DNA of 12,852 nt from Suttonella ornithocola (GCF_001889065.1 NZ_LWHB01000014.1:1-12852), one strand, 5' to 3'. Positions 1 to 7,200 are shown, counted from the stretch's first letter. Notes: generated from the letters alone by a model not told the origin. Program-made: numbers and translations.

Positions 1-28
1 TTAGATTACGGGTAAGAAATGTTGCCAT
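1..28 (-). CDS. Start of an unidentified CDS running off the left edge
   Basis: An ATG at 28-26 opens a frame reading M-A-T-F-L-T-R-N-L before the window ends. It is preceded by an AGGA ribosome site (minus strand, 38-35) with a 6-base spacer, which is good support for a start so close to the end of the decayed gene upstream. In many gammaproteobacteria prmC (the methyltransferase acting on RF1 and RF2) follows prfA, so this could be prmC displaced by one gene. Nine residues are too few to test that, and the identity is left open. Confidence 0.4.
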
Positions 29-186
29 ATGACATCCTGTTGTCTATTTTTTTAAGTTAAATAACGTAATCCCGATAAAAACCAAAATCAATCCCACAAT
101 TTTATTCCAACCAATGCCTCGAATAGGCATACCTAGAAAGCCATATTTATCAATAAACAATGCCATCAGTAATTGCCCTAAAACCA

Positions 187-215
187 TTATAGTCAAATCA
201 GCTAAAAAACAGAAC
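187..215 (+). repeat. Left terminal inverted repeat of the mini-element
   Basis: Reads TTATAGTCAAATCAGC followed by TAAAAAACAGAAC. It pairs with the reverse complement of 256-284 at 26 of 29 positions; the first three bases belong to the target site and its TA. Confidence 0.85.
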
Positions 216-281
216 GTTATCTACCGCTAGAATGGTTAGATAAGAGCTATAGGATGTTTTGTTTTTTAGCTGATTGCACTA
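190..281. mobile_element. 92-bp Correia-like MITE with TA duplication
   Basis: This short element has no coding capacity. It has near-perfect terminal inverted repeats (26 of 29 positions match when the flanking TA bases are included) and lies between TA dinucleotides at 188-189 and 282-283. Its ends begin TATAGT and continue AATCAGCTAAAAAACA. TA target duplication is typical of IS630/Tc1-mariner mobilisation, and the TATAGTG start recalls the Correia elements of Neisseria (TATAGTGGATTAA...). The interior holds a second short inverted repeat, TTATCTA at 217-223 and TAGATAA at 237-243. Deleting the element plus one TA restores the interrupted transporter frame exactly, which fixes its boundaries well. 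No partner transposase is in the window. Confidence 0.85.
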
Positions 282-284
282 TAA
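256..284 (-). repeat. Right terminal inverted repeat of the mini-element
   Basis: On the minus strand it reads TTATAGTGCAATCAGC followed by TAAAAAACAAAAC. It differs from the left copy at repeat positions 8, 9 and 26 only. Confidence 0.85.
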
Positions 285-588
285 CAACGCTGTTAAGGCA
301 ACGCCAATTTTGGGTGCGCCTAAAATGACCATTGTGACGACAAAAGCGCCCATAAATCCACCAATTTGATAATACCAAGTTGGCTAAGGGCGTTTTGCAA
401 AATAGATTTATCTAGTTGCCCACTAAACATTGAAACAAACACAAGCGCTAAGAACCCAATAAAAAATGACCAAGTTGCCACATATAAAGGAGCATGACCA
501 ACTCTGATTCCTAACTGACTGTTAATCGCAGATTGAATCGCCATTCCCGCATCCAATAGAACAATCAACGCGATAAACAGCGCTTTCA

Positions 589-1671
589 TTACTCATTTTC
601 CTGCAAAGCAAGTAGTGCTTTGGTTTCTTGTTCTTGTTGTAGCGGGCGAATGACTAAGTCTAAAGCGCCTTCTAAAATTTCGGCTAATGAGTAGAGCGTT
701 AAGTTAATGCGGTGGTCGGTAACCCGACTTTGCGGATAGTTATAAGTGCGAATTCGCTCACTCCTATCGCCACTCCCAACTAAGGATTTTCGTTCCGCGG
801 CTTGTTCACTTTGAGCTTTTTGTCGCTCGGCATCTAATAACCGCGCTTGAAGTAAGCGCATCGCTTTTGCCCGGTTTTTATGCTGACTACGCTCTTCTTG
901 GCATTCAACGACCAATCCGCTAGGAATATGCGTAATACGAATAGCAGAATCGGTTTTATTGATATGCTGTCCGCCAGCGCCACTTGCTCGATAGGTATCA
1001 ATACGCAAATCCGCCGGATTGATTTCTATCATTTCAATATCTTCGCTTTCTGGTAAAACAGCAACGGTTGCAGCAGACGTATGAATCCGCCCACCAGATT
1101 CTGTTTCTGGCACACGTTGGACTCGATGAGCACCACTTTCAAACTTAAGTGTTGAATAAACTTTATCACCACTGACACGACTGATAATCTCCTTATATCC
1201 GCCATGTTCACCGGGATTTTCCGATAAAACTTCTACTCGCCAACCTTGAATTTCTGCATATTTTCCATACATACGGAATAAATCCCCCGCAAAAATAGCC
1301 GCTTCATCGCCGCCCGTTCCTGCACGGATTTCTAAAAAGACATCTGCATTATCAAGCGGGTCTTGTGGAATCATAAGACGCTCAAGTTCATGCTCACACG
1401 TTTCGATCGCTGCCGCATTTTTAGGCATTTCTTCGCGGACATACTCGCGCATCTCTGCATCATTTGCTAATGCTTCAAGGTCTTCTTTTTCTGTTTGCAA
1501 TCGAGCAAGTTCCGCTGTTTTTTCAACAATGGGGGCTAATTGAGCGTGCTCTTGTCCATATTTTCTTAATAAATCTGGGTCAGCAGCGGTTTGTGGATCT
1601 GCTAATAAGGCGTTAAGTTCTTCATGTCGCTCGCCAATTTCAGCAAGCTTTGCAAGGATAGATGCGTGCAT
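589..1671 (-). CDS. prfA: Peptide chain release factor 1 (RF1)
   Basis: RF1 recognises UAA and UAG in the ribosomal A site and triggers hydrolysis of the finished peptide. The 360-residue length is standard. The RF1-type tripeptide anticodon PxT is present as P188-E189-T190 (in HRVQRVPETES), which separates it from RF2 (SPF). The catalytic GGQ is at 233-235 in SGAGGQHINKTDSA; its glutamine is the usual PrmC methylation target. The N-terminal coiled region spans about 1-100. The start lies 9 bases after the hemA stop and shows no clear Shine-Dalgarno site, so translation is probably coupled to hemA. Its stop overlaps the start of the downstream transporter pseudogene by one base. Nothing is missing from the protein. 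Confidence 0.97.
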   Translation of the reverse strand: MHASILAKLAEIGERHEELNALLADPQTAADPDLLRKYGQEHAQLAPIVEKTAELARLQTEKEDLEALANDAEMREYVREEMPKNAAAIETCEHELERLMIPQDPLDNADVFLEIRAGTGGDEAAIFAGDLFRMYGKYAEIQGWRVEVLSENPGEHGGYKEIISRVSGDKVYSTLKFESGAHRVQRVPETESGGRIHTSAATVAVLPESEDIEMIEINPADLRIDTYRASGAGGQHINKTDSAIRITHIPSGLVVECQEERSQHKNRAKAMRLLQARLLDAERQKAQSEQAAERKSLVGSGDRSERIRTYNYPQSRVTDHRINLTLYSLAEILEGALDLVIRPLQQEQETKALLALQENE

Positions 1672-1676
1672 AATAA

Positions 1677-2969
1677 TTAATGGTGACGGTCAGTTTCAAA
1701 AGTATCTGCAACAATTGCAAGCCAATCTTTATGATCTGGCGGAATGGCATGAATCATTGCACTCGGAGAATGAAGTAGTTTATTTGTCAGTTTATAACTT
1801 AATTGTTCAAGTAAAATGGCGGGGTCTTCACCATGTGCCAAACGGCGATAAGCATCAGCTAACAACTCTTGGCGGGTTTGATTAGCTTGTTCGCGAATTT
1901 GGCGAATAAGTTGTTGCTGTGGTTTTGAGCGTAACCACCCAATAAAATCATCGCTATAAAGGTTAATCATTACCTCAGCTTGTCTGGCAGCTTTTTGTCG
2001 AGTTTCTTTATTATGGTCAATAATTTGCTCTAAATCATCTACACTATAAAGAAATGCACTTGGTAATTGCTCTATATCGCTTTCAAAAATACGTGGCATT
2101 GAAAGGTCTACTAAAACTTGGAAACTTTGGCGGCGTTTTTTTAACGAACGCTGGACATCGGCTTGAGTAAGCAAATACTGTTCAGCTTGTACTGCGCCAA
2201 AGACCATATCTGCTTCATAGAGATGATCAGGAATTTGCTTCAACGTTACCGCATAACCGCCCACTTCTTCTGCCAATAGTTGCGCACGTTCTAAGCTACG
2301 ATTAGCAATAATAATTCGTCTAACATTTAAATCTTTTAAATAGCGCGCGGTTAACTGTCCCGTTTCTCCAGCGCCGATAACCATCGCTGTTCGACGCTCG
2401 TGATCATCAAAAAACTGATGGGTTAATTTAACGCCCGCATATGCCACTGAAACAGGATTTTCGCCAATTCCCGTACTATGTCGAATATGCTTTGCAATAG
2501 CAAAACTTTGCTGAAATAAACGCTCCAAAGAAGAACCAATCGTGCGAGTTTGTTTAGCAAGGCGATACGCTGCTTTTAATTGTCCTAAAATTTGCGGTTC
2601 ACCTAAAATTAAAGAATCCAAACCGCAAGCCACACGATATAGATGTCTAACAGCTTCCCTATCCCGATAAAAAAATGTACTACTACGCAAAGCAGCTTCC
2701 TCAGCGTAACCTTTTTTTGCCAACCAAGCCGTAAAATCCGGTGCACTGTCAGCGCAAAATAGCCATTCTGTGCGATTACAAGTAGAAAGCAAAGCCGCTT
2801 CCATCTTAGGAAAATCTTGCCGAATATTCTCAAGAATTGCTTGACTTTGTACTGGTGAAAAAGCTAGTTTCTCTCGCACAGCAACTGTTGCGCTTTGGTG
2901 GTTTAATCCAAAGACAAAAATACCAGTTGTTTTCTTATATAAAGAAGATTGTAATGCTGTATGGCTCAT
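1677..2969 (-). CDS. hemA: Glutamyl-tRNA reductase
   Basis: This enzyme reduces Glu-tRNA(Glu) to glutamate-1-semialdehyde with NADPH, the first committed step of C5-pathway tetrapyrrole synthesis. The catalytic cysteine lies in STCNRTEW (C64 from the chosen start). The family block LGEPQILGQ is at 122-130, and the NADPH-binding Rossmann motif GAGETG is at 199-204. The frame stays open upstream to 3071, but that extension has no homology and would overlap the divergent gene. The ATG at 2969 gives 430 residues and places the family core (GIFVFGLNHQSA) at about residue 16. No Shine-Dalgarno site precedes this ATG. Only 53 bases separate it from the divergent TPR gene, so both promoters must be packed there or reach into the genes. 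hemA and prfA form the usual operon. Confidence 0.95.
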   Translation of the reverse strand: MSHTALQSSLYKKTTGIFVFGLNHQSATVAVREKLAFSPVQSQAILENIRQDFPKMEAALLSTCNRTEWLFCADSAPDFTAWLAKKGYAEEAALRSSTFFYRDREAVRHLYRVACGLDSLILGEPQILGQLKAAYRLAKQTRTIGSSLERLFQQSFAIAKHIRHSTGIGENPVSVAYAGVKLTHQFFDDHERRTAMVIGAGETGQLTARYLKDLNVRRIIIANRSLERAQLLAEEVGGYAVTLKQIPDHLYEADMVFGAVQAEQYLLTQADVQRSLKKRRQSFQVLVDLSMPRIFESDIEQLPSAFLYSVDDLEQIIDHNKETRQKAARQAEVMINLYSDDFIGWLRSKPQQQLIRQIREQANQTRQELLADAYRRLAHGEDPAILLEQLSYKLTNKLLHSPSAMIHAIPPDHKDWLAIVADTFETDRHH

Positions 2970-3013
2970 GATAGCGTATGATGAAAAAAGGTTTATAACG
3001 CAATATCCAAAAA

Positions 3014-3020
3014 AGGTGGA
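3014..3020 (+). promoter_or_regulatory. Ribosome binding site fixing a GTG start
   Basis: AGGTGGA lies 2 bases before GTG at 3023. The signal peptide begins right at this GTG and no ATG is suitably placed, so the non-ATG start is the best choice. Confidence 0.6.
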
Positions 3021-3022
3021 CA

Positions 3023-4729
3023 GTGTCATTATCGCGCGCGACATATTGGTCAATTGTATTAGGTAGCGCATTATATGCTAATATCGGGCGGGCTCAAAAT
3101 TCGCCAACTCAACAAACAGATAAGCCACAATGGCAGGATAGTTCCCAATGGTTATATGGGGCTTTAACATCGAATTTTGCAAAACGCGCAGATAACTATC
3201 AACGGGCGCTACGCTCATTTGACGGTGTGGCAGAAGCAAGCAAACAATACAATGCCTTTAGCTATAGCTATGATTTAGCTATTGCAGCCGTCCAACTAGA
3301 ACAAGCCACCAAAATTGCTCAAGAATGGATTAACACTTATCCACAAGACAATGAAGCGCATTTGGCTTTAGTACAAGCATTGCTCATGCAAAATCAGGCT
3401 AAACCTGCTTACGAAGCAATAAAAATCATTTTACAAAATGATGCTGGACCCCAAAATGTCGCACAACTTGCGCGACTTTTGCCTTATCTAGAAAACGGCA
3501 ATGATCGCGTAACATTACTCCAACAATTAAGTGACGACTTTCCAAGCAATCCCTATCTATATTACTACTTAGGATTAGCCGCTAAAGAGCAGGGGCAAGT
3601 TGATTTAGCCATAGAAGCGTTTAATCATGCTTTAAGACTTGACAAACACTGGCGTCAATTAGAACTCATGCAAGCGAAAGCATTATCAGATGTTGGGGAA
3701 CTCAAAGAAGCTCAAAAAATGATGACCAAATTGCGCAAACGCTACCCCAATGACCTTAATCTTATCTCTACAGAAGTAGATATGTTAGTAGATCATTACC
3801 AATGGAAAAAAGCCCTACAACTCGCCAAACGCTGGAACCAAATTAGCCCCGGAGATGAACGCATTGAATCTCTTATTGCTTGGTTATATGCCAATAATGG
3901 CGAATATGATGCTGCTCAACAAGCCTATCTAGCTTTGCTGAAAAATGGCTTTATAGATGAAGATCAATTTCAATTCCAAATGGCGCAAGCTGCTATTAAC
4001 GCAAAAGATAACAAAACCGCCCTTTATCATCTTAAAGCCATCCCTAAAGATTCCAGAATGGATATGCTAGCACGTCAACAAATGGCTCTTATGGCTTTTG
4101 ATGAGAAAAATATCTCTTCAGCACAGGAACAATTTTCTGCTTTACGCGAAGACTACCCCGGTTATGCATTGGAAATGTATCTTGTTGAAATCTCACGTCT
4201 AGACAATTTATCTGAGTACGAAGCTGCCGAAAAGTTGATGCAGGAAGCACTTAATGCCTATCCAGAACACGTTGACTTGCTTTATGCTCAAGCAGAACAC
4301 TTTATTGCTAAAAATGATATTAAACACGCCGAAAACTGTTATCAAAAAATCTTAAAGGTTGATCCCGCTAATATTGACGCTCTTAATGCATACGGCTATC
4401 TTCTGCTAACCCGAACAGAACGCCAAGAAGAAGCCGCTAAAATGCTTCGAGAAGCGATTAAACACTATCCAGATAGTCCAGCCATACAAGATAGCTATGG
4501 CTGGCTACTTTATCGCCGAGGAAAAACAGAAGAAGCTCTTAGCTGGCTACAACGTGCTTACGCAGCTTATCGAAAAGGCGAAGTTACTGCCCACTATATT
4601 GAAATTCTCGCAGCTAATGGTAAAAAAAATCTAGCGCAAGAAATCTATGATTACGAACGCTTAGGTCAACCCGATAATCCTTATTTACAAGAAATAGGAA
4701 AACGCCTTGAACTGGACAAAACCCACTAA
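3023..4729 (+). CDS. Exported tetratricopeptide repeat protein (LbcA-like)
   Basis: A 568-residue all-helical repeat protein. The N-terminus has a basic start, a hydrophobic stretch and a likely signal peptidase I site at GRA-Q (about residues 24-25), so it should act in the periplasm. TPR-type helices are visible at about 175-210 (YYYLGLAAKEQGQVDLAIEA), and a better conserved block runs over the last 150 or so residues (ALNAYGYLLLTRT, DSYGWLLYRRGKTEEALSWL). Position between hemA and lolB matches Pseudomonas PA4667, called LbcA, an outer-membrane TPR lipoprotein that activates the protease CtpA by delivering murein hydrolases. Unlike LbcA there is no lipobox cysteine in the N-terminal region, so it is probably soluble. 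The 3' end overlaps lolB by 23 bases. The CtpA partnership is inferred from synteny only. Confidence 0.85.
   Translation: MSLSRATYWSIVLGSALYANIGRAQNSPTQQTDKPQWQDSSQWLYGALTSNFAKRADNYQRALRSFDGVAEASKQYNAFSYSYDLAIAAVQLEQATKIAQEWINTYPQDNEAHLALVQALLMQNQAKPAYEAIKIILQNDAGPQNVAQLARLLPYLENGNDRVTLLQQLSDDFPSNPYLYYYLGLAAKEQGQVDLAIEAFNHALRLDKHWRQLELMQAKALSDVGELKEAQKMMTKLRKRYPNDLNLISTEVDMLVDHYQWKKALQLAKRWNQISPGDERIESLIAWLYANNGEYDAAQQAYLALLKNGFIDEDQFQFQMAQAAINAKDNKTALYHLKAIPKDSRMDMLARQQMALMAFDEKNISSAQEQFSALREDYPGYALEMYLVEISRLDNLSEYEAAEKLMQEALNAYPEHVDLLYAQAEHFIAKNDIKHAENCYQKILKVDPANIDALNAYGYLLLTRTERQEEAAKMLREAIKHYPDSPAIQDSYGWLLYRRGKTEEALSWLQRAYAAYRKGEVTAHYIEILAANGKKNLAQEIYDYERLGQPDNPYLQEIGKRLELDKTH
4696..4700 (+). 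promoter_or_regulatory. Ribosome binding site for the TTG start of lolB
   Basis: AGGAA inside the 3' end of the TPR gene lies 6 bases before TTG at 4707. It is the only start that supplies the basic N-terminus of the lolB signal peptide. Confidence 0.65.
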
Positions 4730-5267
4730 ACTCCTTATTTTAAGCACCACCATTGCACTTCTAAGCGCATGTAGTAATCCTTTTTCTCTACAAATATCAA
4801 CGCTTACGCCCTCCGCTTCATTATTAAATCGCAGCTTTGATGCTCAAGGAAAAATTGCGCTTCGTTACCCAAAATGTCCAACATATCGCGCCTGCAAAAT
4901 CGAAGCATTTAGCGCCAAAGTCCATTGGCAACATCAAAATCAAGCAGACAGCCTCAGCTTTTACGATCCTCTAGGACAAGAAGTCTTAAACATTATCTAT
5001 CACGCAAATAATAATCAAATAACCTTAAATACCCAAAATGGAAAAGAGAATATTAGCCAAGAAGCGCTTGCAGAGCGTTTCGGTCTATCTTTGCCTATTA
5101 CCTTACTGAGACAATGGATACTTTCTCCTCAGCTCTCTCCTAACTTTACCTACCAAAACTGGCAAATTAGTGTGATGAATTGGCAAACAAACCACTACGA
5201 GCAAATCACTTTAAAACAAAAAGACCACTATATTCGCCTACTTATCAATCAACTTAAAACAAATTAA
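4707..5267 (+). CDS. lolB: Outer-membrane lipoprotein receptor LolB
   Basis: LolB takes lipoproteins from the periplasmic carrier LolA and inserts them into the inner leaflet of the outer membrane. The predicted protein has 186 residues (E. coli about 207). It has a lipoprotein signal with lipobox LLSAC; C22 would be lipidated, and Ser at +2 fits outer-membrane sorting. Family features are the segment FDAQGKIALRY, the tryptophan of AKVHWQHQ, the DPLGQEVL turn (87-93) and a short hydrophobic C-terminus (HYIRLLINQL). The start is a TTG with a good ribosome site, overlapping the upstream gene by 23 bases, so the two are cotranscribed. Two cysteines (57 and 63) flank a short loop and could form a periplasmic disulfide. 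In Pseudomonas ispE follows lolB; here it does not. Confidence 0.9.
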   Translation: MNWTKPTKLLILSTTIALLSACSNPFSLQISTLTPSASLLNRSFDAQGKIALRYPKCPTYRACKIEAFSAKVHWQHQNQADSLSFYDPLGQEVLNIIYHANNNQITLNTQNGKENISQEALAERFGLSLPITLLRQWILSPQLSPNFTYQNWQISVMNWQTNHYEQITLKQKDHYIRLLINQLKTN

Positions 5268-5314
5268 AATTCATAAGGTTAAAAAGACAAGCAACAAAAA
5301 TCTACATTTTAATA

Positions 5315-5342
5315 TTGCATCTAAAAAAAATATTTATATAAT
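5315..5342 (+). promoter_or_regulatory. Probable sigma-70 promoter for tRNA-Gln (and prs)
   Basis: A perfect TATAAT at 5337-5342 lies 16 bases after TTGCAT (5315-5320). A GC-rich stretch (AGCGCC) follows the -10 box, as in stringently controlled stable-RNA promoters. Transcription would start near 5349, about 30 bases ahead of the tRNA. A small hairpin (CCTGA 5351-5355 with TCAGG 5362-5366) lies in the leader. Confidence 0.7.
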
Positions 5343-5379
5343 AGCGCCTTCCTGAGATTCATCAGGCTCAAAAAACTAC

Positions 5380-5455
5380 TGGGGTGTAGCCAAGTGGTTA
5401 AGGCACCGGGTTTTGATCCCGGCATGCGTAGGTTCGAATCCTTCCACCCCAGCCA
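5380..5455 (+). tRNA. tRNA-Gln (anticodon TTG), CCA encoded
   Basis: A 76-base cloverleaf with acceptor TGGGGTG pairing with CACCCCA, a D arm around GTAGCCAAGTGG, anticodon stem CCGGG/CCCGG around the loop TTTTGAT with anticodon TTG at 5413-5415, a T arm with GGTTCGAATCC, and a genomic CCA at 5453-5455. The weak U1-A72 pair at the acceptor end is characteristic of bacterial glutamine tRNA. It lies 30 bases ahead of prs with no terminator between, so prs is probably cotranscribed and released by tRNA processing. A tRNA-Gln beside prs is also found in Pseudomonas. Confidence 0.97.
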
Positions 5456-5485
5456 TATCTTTTCACGAAAAATATAGGTATCGCC

Positions 5486-6439
5486 GTGTCAAGAGGCAGC
5501 ATGACTGTGTTTACGGGCAATGCTAATCCCCAGCTCGCTCGTCAAATTGTTCAACATCTCGGCCTGCCTTTAGGCAACGCCAGCGTAAGTAAATTTTCCG
5601 ACGGCGAAATTCAAGTTGAAATTCGTGATAACGTCCGCGGAAAAGATGTCTTTATCATCCAACCAACTTGCTATCCAACTAATGATAGCGTAATGGAACT
5701 ACTTATCCTAAGTGATGCATTGAGACGCTCTTCAGCTAATCGCATTACAGCAGTTATTCCTTATTACGGCTACTCTCGCCAAGATCGCCGACCACGCTCT
5801 GCTCGTGTTCCTATCTCTGCAAAAGTCATTGCAAATATGATTGTAAGCGTAGGAATAGACCGTGTTATGACTCTAGATTTACATGCCGACCAAATCCAAG
5901 GCTTCTTTGACTTCCCCGTAGACAATATCTATGCTACCCCTATTATTTTAAATGATATTTTGTCACAAGACATAAAATCTCCTGTCGTGGTTTCTCCTGA
6001 TATTGGTGGCGTAGTAAGAGCGCGTGCTATTGCAAAAAGAGTCGGAACCAAACTCGCCATTATTGACAAACGACGTCCACGTCCAAACGAATCTGAAATC
6101 ATGAATATTATTGGTGATGATATTCAAGGTTGCGACTGCATTATCGTTGATGACATGGTAGATACAGCTGGCACACTTTCTAATGCAGCAACTGCATTAA
6201 AAGAAAGAGGTGCTCGTAGCGTTGTGGCATATTGTACACATGCTGTATTATCCGGTAGTGCGATTGATAACATTACAAACTCTGGGTTGGATGAATTGGT
6301 TGTTAGCGACTCTATCCCCCTGCGTGAAAATGCTAAAAAATGCACAAAAATCCGTGTACTTTCTATTGCTGGACTGGTTGCTGAAAGCATTCGCCGAGTC
6401 CACGTTGAAGAGTCGATTTCTTCGCTGTTTATTGATTAA
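5486..6439 (+). CDS. prs: Ribose-phosphate pyrophosphokinase (PRPP synthetase)
   Basis: Prs transfers pyrophosphate from ATP to ribose-5-phosphate, giving PRPP for purine, pyrimidine, NAD, histidine and tryptophan synthesis. The length, 317 residues, is that of class I bacterial enzymes (E. coli 315). Visible signatures are the flexible/ATP region YGYSRQDRR (94-102), DLHADQIQGFF with the active-site histidine (133), SPDIGGVVRAR, the KRRP block, and the PRPP-binding loop VDDMVDTAGT (221-230). The GTG at 5486 has AGGTA 5 bases upstream. An alternative ATG at 5501, with AGAGG upstream, would give 312 residues and fit the conserved M-x-V-F-x-G-N-A start equally well. A strong terminator follows the stop. 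Confidence 0.96.
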   Translation: MSRGSMTVFTGNANPQLARQIVQHLGLPLGNASVSKFSDGEIQVEIRDNVRGKDVFIIQPTCYPTNDSVMELLILSDALRRSSANRITAVIPYYGYSRQDRRPRSARVPISAKVIANMIVSVGIDRVMTLDLHADQIQGFFDFPVDNIYATPIILNDILSQDIKSPVVVSPDIGGVVRARAIAKRVGTKLAIIDKRRPRPNESEIMNIIGDDIQGCDCIIVDDMVDTAGTLSNAATALKERGARSVVAYCTHAVLSGSAIDNITNSGLDELVVSDSIPLRENAKKCTKIRVLSIAGLVAESIRRVHVEESISSLFID

Positions 6440-6459
6440 GCCAATAAACAGCCTTACTT

Positions 6460-6487
6460 GGGGTGCTGGTCGCAAGCACCCTTTTTT
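6460..6487 (+). terminator. Intrinsic terminator between prs and rplY
   Basis: A 7-bp perfect stem, GGGTGCT (6461-6467) with AGCACCC (6475-6481), and a 7-base loop are followed by TTTTTT. It ends only 16 bases before the rplY ATG, so it either separates prs from a very short rplY leader or acts as an attenuator. Confidence 0.85.
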
Positions 6488-6503
6488 AACTTTGGAGTAA
6501 ATC

Positions 6504-7190
6504 ATGTCTAAACAAGACTATCGTTACACATTAAATGCCGTTGTCCGTAACGACGAAGGGAAAGGTGCGAGCCGCCGCCTACGCCGTGAAGGTTGGGTAC
6601 CAGCAATCGTCTATGGTGCTGATGAGCAACCATTATCTATTGCTATCAAACAAGATGAACTAATTAAAAACGCTAAGCACGAAAGCTTTTTCTCTCAAAT
6701 CATCAATCTAAAAGTTGAAGGAAAAGAAGATAGCGAAGTGCTTGTTCGCGATGTTCAGCACCACGCTTACAAACCCCTTTTCCAACATTTTGACCTCCAA
6801 CGCATTGTTCGTGGACAAGAGCTCCATGCTACTGTTGTACTTCATTTCATTAACGAAGAAGAAGCTCCAGGCGTTAAGGCAGCAGGTGTTATTTCTCATA
6901 ACTTAACCAGCTTAGATATTATTTGCCGCCCACGTGATATTCCTGAATATATTGAAGTTGACATGGGTAATTTAGAAATTGGTGATGCTATTCGTTTAGC
7001 TGATATCAAACTACCAGAAGACGTTCGCTTAGCTGGTGAATGGACTGAAGAAGACCTTGAGCAAACAGTTGTAGGACAAATTCTCCCGCCACAAACTGAA
7101 GAAGAGGATGAAGATGAAGAAACTACTGTCGCTGCAGATGAAGTTCCAGCAACTGAAGTGGATACCGACGACAACGAAGAGCAAGAGTAA
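6504..7190 (+). CDS. rplY: 50S ribosomal protein L25 (long, Ctc/TL5 type)
   Basis: L25 binds 5S rRNA in the central protuberance of the large subunit. The 228-residue protein is the long form: an N-terminal L25 domain (about 1-95, with RNDEGKGASRRLRREGWVPA and VLVRDVQHH), a C-terminal beta domain (about 100-190, with SLDIICRPRDIPEYIEVD and GDAIRLADIKLPEDV), and a very acidic, low-complexity tail (195-228, rich in Glu and Asp). E. coli has only the short 94-residue form. The ribosome site GGAG (6494-6497) is well spaced from the ATG. No promoter is obvious between the terminator and the start. pth follows 10 bases later. Confidence 0.96.
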   Translation: MSKQDYRYTLNAVVRNDEGKGASRRLRREGWVPAIVYGADEQPLSIAIKQDELIKNAKHESFFSQIINLKVEGKEDSEVLVRDVQHHAYKPLFQHFDLQRIVRGQELHATVVLHFINEEEAPGVKAAGVISHNLTSLDIICRPRDIPEYIEVDMGNLEIGDAIRLADIKLPEDVRLAGEWTEEDLEQTVVGQILPPQTEEEDEDEETTVAADEVPATEVDTDDNEEQE

Positions 7191-7200
7191 TTTTGTAGCT

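Larger units (their letters stand above)
44..589 (-). pseudogene. Decayed DMT-type (DUF606/YdcZ) small membrane transporter
   Basis: The N-terminal part (MKALFIALIVLL..., about 75 residues) and a C-terminal part in another frame (MVLGQLLMALFIDKYG ... LFNLKK, stop at 46-44) together make one four- to five-helix hydrophobic protein of the DUF606/YdcZ type in the drug/metabolite transporter superfamily. Intact members are about 140-150 residues. Two lesions are visible. A frameshift near 377-386 makes the reading leave the expected PTWYYQIGGFMGAF frame. A 92-bp mini-element (190-281) then interrupts the C-terminal half. Removing the element together with one TA copy gives an in-frame A-L-L-M-V-L-G-Q join, so the gene was intact there before insertion. 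The start codon overlaps the prfA stop (TAATG), so it was probably translationally coupled to prfA. The native substrate is unknown. Confidence 0.85.

Noticed and set aside
2970..3071. Upstream extension of hemA to 464 residues
   Set aside because: The extra 34 residues have no GluTR counterpart and would run antisense through the signal peptide of the TPR gene.
6896..7174. Minus-strand serine-rich frame across the 3' half of rplY
   Set aside because: The serine run is the antisense of the GAA/GAT codons of the L25 acidic tail.
7108..7200. Upstream extension of pth into rplY
   Set aside because: It lies in the acidic tail of L25 in another frame; family homology and catalytic numbering fit the ATG at 7201.
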